17,282 bases of DNA from Streptomyces sp. NRRL WC-3549. Its GTDB lineage: Bacteria > Actinomycetota > Actinomycetes > Streptomycetales > Streptomycetaceae. The notes beneath the pieces are model-generated. The model did not search any database and was not told where the DNA came from. It was given only the letters and a program-made list of their open reading frames with translations. Location: the NCBI RefSeq assembly GCF_000721935.1, contig NZ_KL585400.1, positions 103,099-120,380 on the forward strand, written 5' to 3'. The stretch's first letter is position 1. Each line of letters begins with the position of its first letter. Below, piece by piece: positions 1 to 6,809 of this stretch. A program made the translations under genes and the position numbers.

Positions 1-45
1 GCTGACGCCACCGCCCCCCACCCGCCGTACGCTGCGGGTTCACGC

Positions 46-61
46 ATTGGTCTTGACCAAT
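46..61. promoter_or_regulatory. DasR-like (dre) palindrome
   Basis: ATTGGTCTTGACCAAT has two perfect 7-bp arms (ATTGGTC / GACCAAT) around a central TT. It matches 13 of 16 positions of the DasR-responsive consensus I recall (AGTGGTCTAGACCACT), including the TGGTC/GACCA core. DasR is the GntR-family regulator of N-acetylglucosamine and chitin metabolism in Streptomyces. The site lies 74 bp before the start of the choice-of-anchor A gene and contains a possible -35 element (TTGACC at 53-58), with an AATCAT -10-like box 18 bp further on. Binding is inferred, not shown. Confidence 0.5.
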
Positions 62-135
62 TTTCGGATATATGAAAATCATGACCGGAGTCGCCACAGG
101 ATCTTCATAACTGCTTCGCAGGAGAGCCACGCACC

Positions 136-1416
136 ATGCGCATACCCACAACTGCCGCGATCGCGGCGCTCGGCGGTGCCCTCGTACTCGGGCTCACCGC
201 CGTTCCGGCCGCCCAGGCCGCCCCCGCCGCATCGGCGGACTGCACCACCGACGCCTTCGGAATCGCCGGTAAGTACGGAGAATTCGTCCTCGGGGACGAC
301 ACCCACTCCCCCGACGCCGAGGGTGCCGTGGCGGTCGGCGGCAACGCCGACTTCCGCGGGGGCTTCAGCGTTGCCAACGAGCTGTCGGCCGCCGAGGTCG
401 ACGCGCTGCCCGGCCGCGCCTCGCTCGTCGTCCGGGGCGACCTGGTCAACGGGGGCTCGGCCACGGTCGTGATGAAGGGGAACGCCGTCGTCGGCGGCGC
501 GGTCAAGGACCGCAAGGTCGAGATGCACAACGGCACGTTCAGTCAGAAGACCGACCTCATCGACTTCGAGGCGGAGTTCACCAAGCTGCGTGCGTACTCC
601 TCGGCACTGGCCGGGGAGTCCGCGACGGCCGGCGCCCAGGTGAAGCTGGACGGCCCGAAGCTGACGCTGGAGGGCGGCGACAGCGCCCGCAACGTCTTCT
701 CGGTGCCGGCGGACCAACTGGAGAAGGCCAAGGAGGTCTTCATCAAGGTCCCGGCGGGTGCGACGACGATCGTCAACGTCAGCGGCCAGGAGTACGACAT
801 GGCCGGTGCCCGGACGACCGGCTTCTTCCTGTCGGGCGGCCAGGACTTCGTGCTGGACGACAAGCTCCAGAGCGCGTCGGACGGCAAAGTCCGGGCCAAG
901 CTGCTGTGGAACTTCCCCGAGGCCACCAAGGTGACGAAGAACAGCCAGGCCGCGTGGCCGGGCAGCGTGCTCGCGCCGAAGGCCCACCTGGAGCTGGGGA
1001 CCGCCGCGCCGGTCAACGGCTCGGTGTGGGTGGCGTCGCTGCACGGTTCGGGCGGGGCGGAGACGCACCACTTCCCGTTCACGGGCTGCCTCCCGGAGGT
1101 TCCGGGTACGGAGACTCCGTCGCCCAGCGAGACCCCGGGCGAGGGCACGGAGACGACGCCTCCGGCGACGGCCACCCCGTCCGCCTCGGTGACCCCGCCG
1201 TCCGAGAGCGCCACCCCGACGGACGGACCGTCCGAGGGCCCGTCCGAGTCGGCCACCCCCGGCGCCCCGGCCCCGTCCGACAGCCCGGCTGCCGGTGGCG
1301 ACCTGGCCTCGACCGGCAGCAGCGGGACCATCCCGCTGGTCATCGGCGGCGCCGCGGTCCTCGCGGCCGGCGCCGGCCTGGTCGTGCTGGCCCGCCGCCG
1401 CAAGGCCCAGGCCTGA
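136..1416 (+). CDS. Secreted choice-of-anchor A family protein with LAxTG sortase signal
   Basis: A 426-residue exported surface protein. Residues 1-28 form a signal peptide (Arg at 2, hydrophobic stretch 7-22, AQA/AP cleavage site). The globular part, about 36-320, has the features of choice-of-anchor A domains: an early FGIAGKYGEFVLGD stretch and GAVAVGGNADF near 63-73, then beta-rich repeats. Cys36 and Cys319 may form a disulfide. A Pro/Ser/Thr/Glu-rich linker (about 322-389) leads to LASTG at 390-394, a hydrophobic segment and an RRRK tail. LAxTG is the signal of class E sortases in high-GC actinobacteria, so covalent attachment to peptidoglycan is likely. GGAG at 121-124 supports the ATG start. 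The exact role is unknown; adhesion or sheath formation is only a guess. No sortase gene is in the window. Confidence 0.85.
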   Translation: MRIPTTAAIAALGGALVLGLTAVPAAQAAPAASADCTTDAFGIAGKYGEFVLGDDTHSPDAEGAVAVGGNADFRGGFSVANELSAAEVDALPGRASLVVRGDLVNGGSATVVMKGNAVVGGAVKDRKVEMHNGTFSQKTDLIDFEAEFTKLRAYSSALAGESATAGAQVKLDGPKLTLEGGDSARNVFSVPADQLEKAKEVFIKVPAGATTIVNVSGQEYDMAGARTTGFFLSGGQDFVLDDKLQSASDGKVRAKLLWNFPEATKVTKNSQAAWPGSVLAPKAHLELGTAAPVNGSVWVASLHGSGGAETHHFPFTGCLPEVPGTETPSPSETPGEGTETTPPATATPSASVTPPSESATPTDGPSEGPSESATPGAPAPSDSPAAGGDLASTGSSGTIPLVIGGAAVLAAGAGLVVLARRRKAQA

Positions 1417-1435
1417 CGCGGCACATGACCGCTGA

Positions 1436-1472
1436 GTGAGGGGCGGTGCGCCACGCGCGCACCGCCCCTCAC
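1436..1472. terminator. Long perfect-stem hairpin after the anchor-protein gene
   Basis: Arms of 16 nt (GTGAGGGGCGGTGCGC at 1436-1451 and its exact complement at 1457-1472) enclose a 5-nt loop. It begins 20 bp after the anchor-gene stop. There is no T-tract, as is usual for Streptomyces terminators. It could end transcripts from both sides, because the minus-strand ABC block finishes at 1597. Confidence 0.75.
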
Positions 1473-1596
1473 ACGTTCCGGTGCCCGCAGCGGAGCTTCG
1501 TCGGGTCCCGCGTCACGCGGCACGGTCTCGAAGAACTCGCTGTCCGGCGTCCCGCTTCCTCAGGCTCGGTCGGTGAAGGGGGCGATATCGTGGTTC

Positions 1597-2265
1597 TCAG
1601 TACCGGAGGACACTCCGTGCCAGCCCCCGTTCCCCGTGGAAAACCAGAAGTGACGTGCCACAGACGAAGAGGACAACAGCGACGCAAAAGGCGTCGGCGT
1701 CGTTCTGCGGTGCGAAGATCCACGCCCACGCACCGGCTCCCGTGCCCTGTCGGCCGAGGAAGAGGGCGGCTCCGGTGAGCACCGTCGTCGGTACCCAACT
1801 CGCCTCCTGCCCGAAAACGGTCACCGACAGGGCTACGACCCCGGTCAGCCCCAGGAGATTACGGAATGCGGCCCACTCACCCTGCCCAAGTGCTTCGGGG
1901 GACTGGCTGCCCGGAGTGAGGAGCAGAAGGCCGACCGCCGCCGGGGCCAGGAGAGCCAGCAGCAGCAGAAGGCGAGCGAGCGGAACACGGCGGGTCCCCG
2001 CACGGTCCATATGACTGACGTCCGCGTAACAGGACAGCCCGACCACACATGCCATGACGGCGGGGATCAGCAGCGCGTACGGAATCGTCACAGGCTCCGA
2101 CAGGCCGGCTCGCACCTCATGGGCCCCTACGACGGCGTTCAACACCGTGAGCAGCAGAATGGCCGCAAGCGAAGGTGCGCCCCGGTACGCGCGAGCGAAC
2201 AACAGCCAGAATCGCAACGCGTTCAGTGTCAGCTCCGCGTGAAGTCGGACGAATCGAGTGAGCAC
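1597..2265 (-). CDS. Six-helix membrane protein, ABC-associated
   Basis: A 222-residue integral membrane protein with hydrophobic segments at about 30-48, 62-81, 97-117, 135-152, 155-170 and 191-209, and short soluble ends. I recognise no family motif. It is the last gene of a minus-strand run behind an ABC ATPase and a larger membrane protein, so it is probably a second permease-type subunit of that exporter, which is inference from position. The GTG start at 2265 overlaps the end of the upstream gene by 37 nt and has no clear ribosome site, so translational coupling is likely and the exact start is uncertain. Confidence 0.65.
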   Translation of the reverse strand: MLTRFVRLHAELTLNALRFWLLFARAYRGAPSLAAILLLTVLNAVVGAHEVRAGLSEPVTIPYALLIPAVMACVVGLSCYADVSHMDRAGTRRVPLARLLLLLALLAPAAVGLLLLTPGSQSPEALGQGEWAAFRNLLGLTGVVALSVTVFGQEASWVPTTVLTGAALFLGRQGTGAGAWAWIFAPQNDADAFCVAVVLFVCGTSLLVFHGERGLARSVLRY

Positions 2266-3581
2266 TCACGGAACTGCGTGAAGTGTGCGTTCAGCCAGGC
2301 CCGCGATTCTTCCGGAGAGAGAGCGCGGAGATGGTCCGAAGCGTATGCGGACCGGCTGCTCTCCGGAACCACTTCGTCGGCCATCCAGGACGCGACTGAC
2401 TCCGTCAGCAGGTAGGCATCCTCGTCGGCGTCCATACAGGCGTCCTGGTCGACCAGTTCCTGAAGGAACTCGGAGCGGACTTCGCCGAGCCACCCCGGCC
2501 CCAGATTGTCCATGTGGATGGCGTGAGCTCCTGGAGACGCGGCTCCGCCGACCCCTCTCGGACGCTGTTCGAGCCTCGTGATCTCCCCCGGCGTTCCATC
2601 GAGTTTCCCGCTGATCTCCGCAAAACTCTCATCGAGTTCGGGAAGGGCGGCACGGAAGGTCGGATTGACGCACACGGTGACCGTTCCCTGCCGACAGGCG
2701 TAGGTGAAATCCGGCTCACCCGGCTCGAAGTACACGCCGCGCAGTTGCCAGGTCACGTATCCACCGGTCACGGCGAGCGCCGCAGACATCGCGACGCAGG
2801 CCAGAAGGGCACGGCTTCGCGATACGGCGGCGAAACAGAGGCTGGTCACCAAGGCGACCAGGGCGAGAAGCCACAGGAGTTGACGCCAGTAGAGACCTGG
2901 CTGCCACGCCGAGAACGGGTCCGGTTCGTCGATGAGGACCGGGAAGAGCACGTACCAGGAGGAGCCGTATCCGTTGGAGCCGTACAACGTGATCACGAAC
3001 GCACCGATTGCCACGAGTGGGGGGACGATCCTCCCGTGCCAGCAGCGGCCTACGGCGTAGCCGGCCACGGCATGCAGGCAGAGCCCCATGGCGCCCGCCA
3101 GTGCGGCGGAGAGGCTGAACCTCCCCGTCGCGCCCATGAACGACGTACGCAGGGCCACGGTCAGCAGCACAACGGCGTAGGAGAGGGCCGCCCAGGCCAG
3201 GACCGCGATCAGCTCGGCGGCCGGGTAGAGCCAGTCGGCACGCGGGGACAGAGCCCTGAGGTAGGCCAGCCCTCTTCTCTTCTCGCGTGCGCCGAGCCAT
3301 GTGGCCATGCCCGCGACGAGGGGGCCGGTGATGACGACCGAGGCGTTCGCCGACGTGATGGTGCTGGGCCAGTAGGCGACACCGGGGCGGAGTGTGTGCC
3401 AGGCGATCGCCACTCCGACGCAGACCAGGACGGGCACGAACCACAGGAAGCCCGAGCGGGCCAACTCGATCCGCACAGGGGTCAGGAACGAGCGCGGTGA
3501 GGAATCGGGCAGTGCCGACGGCAGGTCGCCCGGCCCGTACGCGTCCGATGACTGCTCCGCAAGAGATGTCCGGTCGGTCAT
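2229..3581 (-). CDS. ABC transporter membrane protein with extracytoplasmic C-terminal domain
   Basis: A 450-residue protein. After a cytoplasmic tail of about 40 residues come seven predicted membrane segments (about 44-62, 80-97, 120-142, 157-178, 184-202, 233-253, 258-276). An odd number puts the last 165 residues outside the membrane. This domain (285-450) has a Cys296/Cys304 pair and is rich in acidic and aromatic residues. It has no HExxH, so it is not an obvious metalloprotease. The start overlaps the ATPase stop by 4 nt (ATGA), so the two are coupled. It is most likely the permease half of an ABC-2-type exporter. The C-terminal domain family is not one I can name with confidence. Confidence 0.7.
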   Translation of the reverse strand: MTDRTSLAEQSSDAYGPGDLPSALPDSSPRSFLTPVRIELARSGFLWFVPVLVCVGVAIAWHTLRPGVAYWPSTITSANASVVITGPLVAGMATWLGAREKRRGLAYLRALSPRADWLYPAAELIAVLAWAALSYAVVLLTVALRTSFMGATGRFSLSAALAGAMGLCLHAVAGYAVGRCWHGRIVPPLVAIGAFVITLYGSNGYGSSWYVLFPVLIDEPDPFSAWQPGLYWRQLLWLLALVALVTSLCFAAVSRSRALLACVAMSAALAVTGGYVTWQLRGVYFEPGEPDFTYACRQGTVTVCVNPTFRAALPELDESFAEISGKLDGTPGEITRLEQRPRGVGGAASPGAHAIHMDNLGPGWLGEVRSEFLQELVDQDACMDADEDAYLLTESVASWMADEVVPESSRSAYASDHLRALSPEESRAWLNAHFTQFRECSLDSSDFTRS

Positions 3582-4345
3582 GCGGCCGTGACCACCCTGT
3601 CGTACCCGCGCTCCAGCTCGGACTGCGTCGAACGGGCCCCGCTGCCGCCGCTGTCTTCGACGGGACCTCTTCCCCGCGCGGAAAGCTCTTCGACGGATCC
3701 ATCGAAGGCGATCGTCCCCTTGTTCAGGACCAGGACGCGGTCGCAGGACACGGAGACGTCTTCGGTCAGATGGGTACTCAGAAGCACGGAGGTCCGGCCG
3801 GAAATTCGAATAATGAGCTCTCGGAATTGAGTGCGCTGTTGCGGATCGAGCCCGACAGTCGGCTCGTCAAGGATCAGGAAGGATGGGTTGTGCACCATGG
3901 CCGAAGCGATTCCGGCGCGGCGGAGCATGCCACCCGAGAGCGATTTGAGGGGCTGCCGTGCGCATTCTGACAGATCGACGGCTCCCACCGCCTCGGTGGC
4001 CGCTGCTGAAATTTCGTGGTGCGCGATTCCTTTGCTCCAGGCTGCGTACTCGACGAAATCGATCACGCGAAAGTTGGGTGGGTACCCAAAATTCTGCGGT
4101 AGGAAGCCGATTCCCCGTCTGATGGCGTTGCGCGACCGGCGTTCCGCAGCGTCGGCACCCAGCACCGAGAGCATGCCGGCAGAAGGGGGCAGCAAGGTGG
4201 ACAGTGTCTCAAGGAGCGTGGTCTTTCCCGCGCCGTTCGGGCCCAGAAGCCCTGTCACGCCAACGCCGACCGTGAAGCTGATCCCGTGAAGGATCCGCCG
4301 TGCTCCGCGGCGTTGTTCCAGCCCACGCACTTCCACCACGGCCAT
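3578..4345 (-). CDS. ABC transporter ATP-binding protein
   Basis: A 255-residue nucleotide-binding subunit of an ABC transporter, energising transport by the membrane proteins encoded just downstream. Visible motifs in order: Walker A GPNGAGKT (35-42), Q-loop Gln84, signature LSGGM (136-140), Walker B FLILDEP (156-162), D-loop GLDP (165-168) and switch His191. The layout matches the ABC-2 exporter class of ATPase (CcmA/drug-export-like). The last 30 residues after the core are low-complexity. The ATG at 4345 lacks a strong ribosome site. The gene starts 41 bp after the secreted-protein gene with no hairpin between them, so the two may share a message. The substrate is unknown; export or immunity linked to the neighbouring secreted protein is possible. 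Confidence 0.9.
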   Translation of the reverse strand: MAVVEVRGLEQRRGARRILHGISFTVGVGVTGLLGPNGAGKTTLLETLSTLLPPSAGMLSVLGADAAERRSRNAIRRGIGFLPQNFGYPPNFRVIDFVEYAAWSKGIAHHEISAAATEAVGAVDLSECARQPLKSLSGGMLRRAGIASAMVHNPSFLILDEPTVGLDPQQRTQFRELIIRISGRTSVLLSTHLTEDVSVSCDRVLVLNKGTIAFDGSVEELSARGRGPVEDSGGSGARSTQSELERGYDRVVTAA

Positions 4346-4386
4346 GAAGCCGCCCCCATCCGCCTAGCTGTCCGTCCGGTTCACAC

Positions 4387-4785
4387 TCAGCCGCAGGACT
4401 TTATGTCCTTGGGGCTGGTGTCGTGGTGCGAGTCGTTCTGAGTGAAGTAGCCCCGGGCGTAATACCCACGCTTGTTGCCGCTGTCACACGTGGAGACCGT
4501 GGCGTTGTACGACTTCTTGGTACCGGAATCGGTGTTCTTGGCCGTGAGCGGATCAGGGAGAACAGCCTTGTTCCACTTGATCTCCACGACCAGCGCCCGC
4601 GTCTTCGAGGTCGTGCAAGTCGAGGTCGCCTTACCCTTGAGGAGCCCGTTCGTGCTGGTGAGACTGGCCTTCGGCGCCTCACAGCCGTCCGGCACCGCCC
4701 AGGCCGGCGCTGCGGCCACTGCGACACCCGCTCCTGCGGAAATCACCAGAGCGGCCCCCCACGAGGCTACCTTTTTGCTGATCAT
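4387..4785 (-). CDS. Small secreted four-cysteine protein
   Basis: A 132-residue hypothetical protein with a clear Sec signal peptide: Lys4-Lys5, hydrophobic core about 7-26, cleavage after AWA at residue 30. The mature part of about 100 residues has exactly four cysteines (35, 57, 100, 131), probably two disulfides, and is Lys/Thr/Ser-rich. No catalytic motif or known domain was recognised. The start is well supported by GGGAGGGG eight bases before the ATG. It is the first gene of the minus-strand block and is followed by an ABC ATPase and two membrane proteins. It may be an exported effector, inhibitor or binding protein that works with that transporter, but this is only positional inference. 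Confidence 0.75.
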   Translation of the reverse strand: MISKKVASWGAALVISAGAGVAVAAAPAWAVPDGCEAPKASLTSTNGLLKGKATSTCTTSKTRALVVEIKWNKAVLPDPLTAKNTDSGTKKSYNATVSTCDSGNKRGYYARGYFTQNDSHHDTSPKDIKSCG

Positions 4786-4869
4786 GTCTGATTCCCCTCC
4801 CGAACGCCTAACGCGTCAACTGCGAATACACGCAGCACTCACCCGAATTGGTGACCGTGCGTCAAGATC

Positions 4870-4898
4870 ACACTACGCATGGCAATTGCGCCAGGCAA
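4870..4898 (-). promoter_or_regulatory. Candidate promoter of the secreted-protein/ABC operon
   Basis: Read on the minus strand: TTGCCT (4893-4898), a 17-bp spacer, then TAGTGT (4870-4875). This fits the Streptomyces vegetative consensus (TTGACN, TAGNNT). It lies about 85 bp upstream of the secreted-protein ATG. Assigned by eye only. Confidence 0.4.
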
Positions 4899-4952
4899 AT
4901 GTCTCCGCGCCAAAAAACTCGACACGTGATCACGGAATGACCGGAAGGATGG

Positions 4953-4981
4953 TTGAAGGAGGGGTGACTGTGCGATATAGC
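4953..4981 (+). promoter_or_regulatory. Candidate rightward promoter
   Basis: TTGAAG (4953-4958), a 17-bp spacer and TATAGC (4976-4981) form a good vegetative-type promoter pointing at the DUF4253 gene, whose ATG is 131 bp further on. The -10 hexamer sits within the centre of the inverted repeat at 4967-4989. Confidence 0.45.
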
Positions 4982-4989
4982 CGCACAGT
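4967..4989. promoter_or_regulatory. Operator-like inverted repeat over the -10 box
   Basis: ACTGTGCG (4967-4974) and its exact complement CGCACAGT (4982-4989) flank a 7-nt centre, ATATAGC. The repeat encloses the -10 box, the classic place for a repressor site. No regulator gene is adjacent, so the binding protein is unknown. Confidence 0.5.
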
Positions 4990-5099
4990 GTCAGCTCTAC
5001 GAACGGTTTTCGCTCTCATCGAACCTCGAAGAGGAACAATATATTCCCCCCGAACGCGCAGGCTGTGGAGCACGGGCCTGGACTGTCAGTGCCGGGGCC

Positions 5100-5105
5100 T
5101 AGGGT
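5100..5105 (+). promoter_or_regulatory. Proximal -10 box, leaderless start of DUF4253 gene
   Basis: TAGGGT lies seven bases before the ATG at 5113, the spacing expected if transcription begins at the start codon. CTGGAC sixteen bases upstream is a poor -35. Confidence 0.35.
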
Positions 5106-5112
5106 CACCGGC

Positions 5113-5907
5113 ATGGCGACGCTTCCGAACTCCCTGCCGCACCTGGCCGCTTCGGGCCTGGGGCTGCCCTCCGGCACTCTGGTGGACACCACGGACGAAG
5201 GGGCCTGGCACGAACCGCTGCTGTGGCACGCGGACGAGACGGCCCGGCCCGGGGCGTGGCGGGCGCTGCGCGCCTCGGCCCGTCCGCTGGGCCTGCTCCC
5301 GGTGCTGGTGGACGGCGGGCGGCGCGGCCAGTGGCCGGCGGGGTGGGACCTCGCCCCCGCGAGGACGTCGTACCCCGGTGACCACGACGCGGAAGAGGTG
5401 CTCCGGGGCTTCTGGGAGGACAACGCCGGGGACGAACTCGGCACCGTGGACGCGAAGTGGCCCGGCCTGGCCCCGGTCCCGGTCCCGGAGGACGGTGCCT
5501 CCGACGACCCGGACGTCCTGGCCGCCGAGATCGCCGACATGTTCACCGAGAGCCCCGAGGGGTCCCGGTTCCGCATGGGGCTGGTCCCCGCGCGGCGGAG
5601 CGCCGACATACCGGCCGCGATCGGCTGGCAGGGCCCGCTGAACCACGAGAACGACGTGGCGCGGCTGTGCGCGGTGCTGCGCTCGTGGGAGGACCGCTAC
5701 GACATCCGGGTGCTGATCATCGGGTTCGACACCCTGGTCGTCTCGGTCGGCCGGCCCCCCACCACCCTGGAGGAGGCACGGGCCCTCGCCGATGAGCACT
5801 TCGCGTTCTGTCCGGACACCATCGAGCAGAACCCGCCCTACGGTCTCGGCCTGTACGCCGAGCGCAACCTCCTCTCCCAGTCCACGTGGGGCTTCTGGTG
5901 GGACTGA
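5113..5907 (+). CDS. DUF4253 domain-containing protein
   Basis: A 264-residue soluble protein without signal peptide or membrane segment. The C-terminal 110 residues carry the DUF4253 pattern: a VLIIGFDTLVVSVGRPP strand-turn, an EEARALADEHFAFCPD helix, and the terminal run of aromatic residues ending in STWGFWWD. The biochemical role of DUF4253 is not known. The N-terminal half is variable, with many Trp residues. I chose the ATG at 5113 rather than the in-frame GTG at 5065 because the protein sequence becomes regular only there and a -10 box sits just upstream. Two short genes follow on the same strand, but spacing (48 and 88 nt) does not prove an operon. Confidence 0.8.
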   Translation: MATLPNSLPHLAASGLGLPSGTLVDTTDEGAWHEPLLWHADETARPGAWRALRASARPLGLLPVLVDGGRRGQWPAGWDLAPARTSYPGDHDAEEVLRGFWEDNAGDELGTVDAKWPGLAPVPVPEDGASDDPDVLAAEIADMFTESPEGSRFRMGLVPARRSADIPAAIGWQGPLNHENDVARLCAVLRSWEDRYDIRVLIIGFDTLVVSVGRPPTTLEEARALADEHFAFCPDTIEQNPPYGLGLYAERNLLSQSTWGFWWD

Positions 5908-5955
5908 GTACGGGCGCTCATGTGCCGAGGCGGCGGGCGGCGTTGACTCGTCCGC

Positions 5956-6306
5956 ATGCCGAACGACCTGACCGGTTCCCGCGCCCCGCACAGTTGGGTG
6001 GCGCCCCTGCTCTCCACGCTCGTCACCCTGCCGGCGTCCGGCTTCGCCCTGCTCTACGGCGGGCTGTCACCCATGGCCTGCGACTCCTGCGACGGGCCCC
6101 AGGCCGACCGCTTCACCGACTCGTTCGACGCGGCCTGGGCCGTTCTCTGCACCGGTCTCGTGCTGTCCCTGGCCGTGCTGGTGGCGAGCTGGGTCCTGCC
6201 CTGGCGACAGCGGCACCTCCCCGCCCGGATCCTCCTGTCGGTGGCCGCTCCCGGCACGGTCCTCGTCGCGTTCATCGCCTTCATGGCCCTGGTCGACTGG
6301 CCCTGA
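5956..6306 (+). CDS. Small three-helix membrane protein
   Basis: A 116-residue hypothetical membrane protein. Hydrophobic segments lie at about 15-38, 59-82 and 90-113. The loop after helix 1 contains CDSC (42-45), a possible metal or disulfide pair. A Trp-Arg-Gln-Arg turn between helices 2 and 3 suggests a cytoplasmic basic loop. No family was recognised. It begins 48 nt after the DUF4253 stop, with no clear ribosome site before the ATG. Similar short membrane proteins are common in Streptomyces and usually uncharacterised. Confidence 0.6.
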   Translation: MPNDLTGSRAPHSWVAPLLSTLVTLPASGFALLYGGLSPMACDSCDGPQADRFTDSFDAAWAVLCTGLVLSLAVLVASWVLPWRQRHLPARILLSVAAPGTVLVAFIAFMALVDWP

Positions 6307-6358
6307 CCCCGTGCCCTCGGGCAGCCGGGACGCGGGCGGCGCCACATCCGTTTCGTAC

Positions 6359-6387
6359 AAGACCTCGCCCGCCGGGCCCGATAGCGT
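6359..6387 (+). promoter_or_regulatory. Candidate promoter for a leaderless SRPBCC message
   Basis: AAGACC (6359-6364), a 17-bp spacer and TAGCGT (6382-6387) end seven bases before the ATG at 6395. Transcription starting on the start codon would give a leaderless mRNA, which is common in Streptomyces. Confidence 0.4.
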
Positions 6388-6394
6388 CGCCGCC

Positions 6395-6802
6395 ATGAAC
6401 ACGCCCGACTCGCCTTCCCGGCACCTCAGCGTCCACATCGACCGCACCGCCGACGACGTCTACGCCTACGCGTCGGCCCCGGCCCACCTGCCCGAGTGGG
6501 CCGCGGGCCTGAGCAGTTCCGTCGAGGAGGTCGACGGACAGTGGGTCGCTGACTCCCCCATGGGGCGCGTGGTGGTCACCTTCGCCCCGAAGAACGCGTT
6601 CGGGGTGCTGGACCACGACGTCACGCTGCCCTCGGGCGAGAGGGTGCACAACCCGGTGCGGGTCATCGCCCACACCACCGGATGCGAGGTCGTCTTCACC
6701 CTGCGCCGAAGGCCGGGGATGAGCGACGACGACTTCCGCCGCGACGCCGAAGCCGTCACCGCCGACCTCGCGGCGCTCAAGCGCGTCCTGGAAAGCGACT
6801 GA
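6395..6802 (+). CDS. SRPBCC (START/polyketide cyclase-like) family protein
   Basis: A 135-residue cytosolic protein with the helix-grip pattern of SRPBCC proteins: an N-terminal strand HLSVHIDRTADDVYAYASAP, a Pro-Glu-Trp (PEW) after the first helix, a central DSPMGRVVVTFAPKNAFGVLDHDVTL strand series in two parts, and a final amphipathic helix ending LAALKRVLESD. Such domains bind hydrophobic ligands; the ligand here is unknown. The ATG at 6395 is preferred over an upstream GTG at 6311 because homology-like sequence begins there and the -10 box ends seven bases before it. The stop lies only 7 bp from the end of the convergent DNA glycosylase gene, leaving no room for a terminator. Confidence 0.75.
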   Translation: MNTPDSPSRHLSVHIDRTADDVYAYASAPAHLPEWAAGLSSSVEEVDGQWVADSPMGRVVVTFAPKNAFGVLDHDVTLPSGERVHNPVRVIAHTTGCEVVFTLRRRPGMSDDDFRRDAEAVTADLAALKRVLESD

Positions 6803-6809
6803 TCCCGCC

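Larger units (their letters stand above)
4786..5112. other. Divergent intergenic region, comparatively AT-rich
   Basis: This is the 327-bp gap between the minus-strand secreted-protein gene and the plus-strand DUF4253 gene. It holds candidate promoters in both directions and a perfect palindrome around 4967-4989, listed separately. No gene-like reading frame with coherent codon use was found in it. Confidence 0.6.

Noticed and set aside
79..1071. 330-codon minus-strand frame opposite the anchor protein
   Set aside because: Antisense shadow; the plus-strand frame has a signal peptide, domain and sorting signal.
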